This document shows, in pieces, positions 63,486 to 64,000 of a stretch of 64,000 nt of DNA; positions within the stretch are counted from its first letter, which is position 1; every line of letters begins with the position of its first letter. The DNA comes from Mangrovimicrobium sp033283325 (GTDB lineage: Bacteria > Pseudomonadota > Gammaproteobacteria > Pseudomonadales > Halieaceae), in contig JAWMQO010000002.1 in the NCBI GenBank assembly GCA_033283325.1, positions 248,001-312,000 on the forward strand, given 5' to 3'. A program made the position numbers and the translations under genes. The notes beneath the pieces are model-generated. The model saw only the letters and a program-made list of their open reading frames with translations. It did no database searches and was not told where the DNA came from.

Positions 63486-64000
63486 ATGGGAGATCATCAT
63501 CACGGCCCTGCGAAGGGCATTTCACGGTGGCTCTTTACCACCAACCACAAAGACATTGGAACCATGTACCTGTGGTTCTCGTTCGCCATGTTCCTGCTTG
63601 GCGGCACCTTTGCCATGATCATTCGCGCCGAGCTGTTCCAGCCCGGCATGCAACTGGTAGAGCCTGAGTTCTTCAACCAGATGACCACCCTGCACGGCCT
63701 GGTCATGGTGTTCGGGGCGATCATGCCCTCCTTCGTCGGCCTGGCCAACTGGTTGATCCCGATGATGATCGGCGCGCCGGACATGGCCCTGCCGCGGATG
63801 AACAACTGGTCCTTCTGGATTCTGCCGCCGGCCTTCCTGCTGCTGGCCTCCACCCTGTTCATGGAAGGCGGCGCTCCGGCAGCCGGCTGGACCTTCTACG
63901 CCCCGCTGTCAACGACCTATGCGGGCCCCTCGGTCACTATCTTCATCTTCTGTATCCACATTCTCGGTCTGTCCTCCATCATGGGCTCGATCAACATCAT
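63486..64000 (+). CDS. coxA: Cytochrome c oxidase subunit I (5' part; runs past window end)
   Basis: Catalytic haem-copper subunit of the aa3-type oxidase. 171 codons are present of about 530. Starts MGDHHHGPAKGISRWLFTTN then HKDIGTMYLWFSF, and contains the first haem a ligand His in MTTLHGLVMVFGAIMPSF, then NWLIPMMIGAPDMALPRMNN, WSFWILPPAFLLLAS and the beginning of the next helix (FIFCIHILGLSSIMGSINI). GGAGG precedes the ATG. It forms an operon with coxB. Confidence 0.97.
   Translation, partial: MGDHHHGPAKGISRWLFTTNHKDIGTMYLWFSFAMFLLGGTFAMIIRAELFQPGMQLVEPEFFNQMTTLHGLVMVFGAIMPSFVGLANWLIPMMIGAPDMALPRMNNWSFWILPPAFLLLASTLFMEGGAPAAGWTFYAPLSTTYAGPSVTIFIFCIHILGLSSIMGSINI

Overview
This 64 kb window is the replication-origin neighbourhood of a free-living, aerobic, probably marine gammaproteobacterium of the Pseudomonas/Cellvibrio/Haliea breadth. 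The evidence is the gene order rpmH-dnaA-dnaN-recF-gyrB, the block mnmG-rsmG-parA-parB-atpIBEFHAGDC-glmU-glmS, the block rsmB-fmt-def | lysM-dprA-tsaC-hemF-aroE, and the glyQS and trkAH loci. Nearly all protein matches are of gammaproteobacterial type. GC content is high, with two sharp AT-rich islands near 29.65 kb and 34.25 kb. No tRNA, rRNA, CRISPR array, insertion sequence or prophage was seen.

Layout. 1-5.2 kb (minus strand): exported catalase-peroxidase KatG (cut by the window edge), an orphan TRAP-type binding protein and UvrD. 5.3-8.9 kb (plus): the least ordinary stretch, with a SPOR protein carrying a very acidic cytoplasmic tail, a small secreted protein, and a large lipoprotein with an HExxH site. 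8.9-12.6 kb (minus): SirB2-like protein, glmS, glmU. 12.8-14.8 kb (plus): aguB-aguA, agmatine to putrescine. 14.8-22 kb (minus): the complete F1Fo ATP synthase operon, with a strong promoter, an intrinsic terminator and a 20-bp-arm inverted repeat between atpG and atpD. 22.1-27.4 kb (minus): parB, parA, rsmG, mnmG and a lipase-like hydrolase. 27.5-29.5 kb (plus): membrane pyrophosphatase. 29.5-30.0 kb: non-coding AT-rich island with DnaA boxes. 30-33.9 kb (minus): mnmE, yidC, yidD, rnpA, rpmH. 33.9-34.4 kb: the most likely oriC. 34.4-40.7 kb (plus): dnaA, dnaN, recF (with two perfect parS palindromes), gyrB. 40.9-46 kb: UrcA-like protein (+), rmuC, glyS, glyQ (minus). 46-47.8 kb (plus): lipid A-type acyltransferase, djlA. 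47.8-53.7 kb (minus): trkH, trkA, rsmB, fmt, def. 53.9-59 kb (plus): LysM protein, dprA, purE, tsaC, hemF, aroE. 59-62 kb: gamma carbonic anhydrase-like protein, YheV-like zinc ribbon, an unknown protein and a MATE exporter. 62.3-64 kb (plus): coxB (with a fused cytochrome c domain) and the start of coxA.

How the parts work together. Gene direction flips at the rpmH-dnaA gap: most genes to its left for 22 kb run leftward and the dnaA block runs rightward, as expected if forks leave from there. ParA/ParB would act on the two parS sites inside recF, about 3-4 kb from that origin. The ATP synthase, pyrophosphatase and cytochrome c oxidase are the energy-conserving genes. No wholly new system is evident. 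The items most worth follow-up are the two DnaA-box islands, parS inside recF, the palindrome inside the atp operon, and the HExxH lipoprotein/SPOR cluster.
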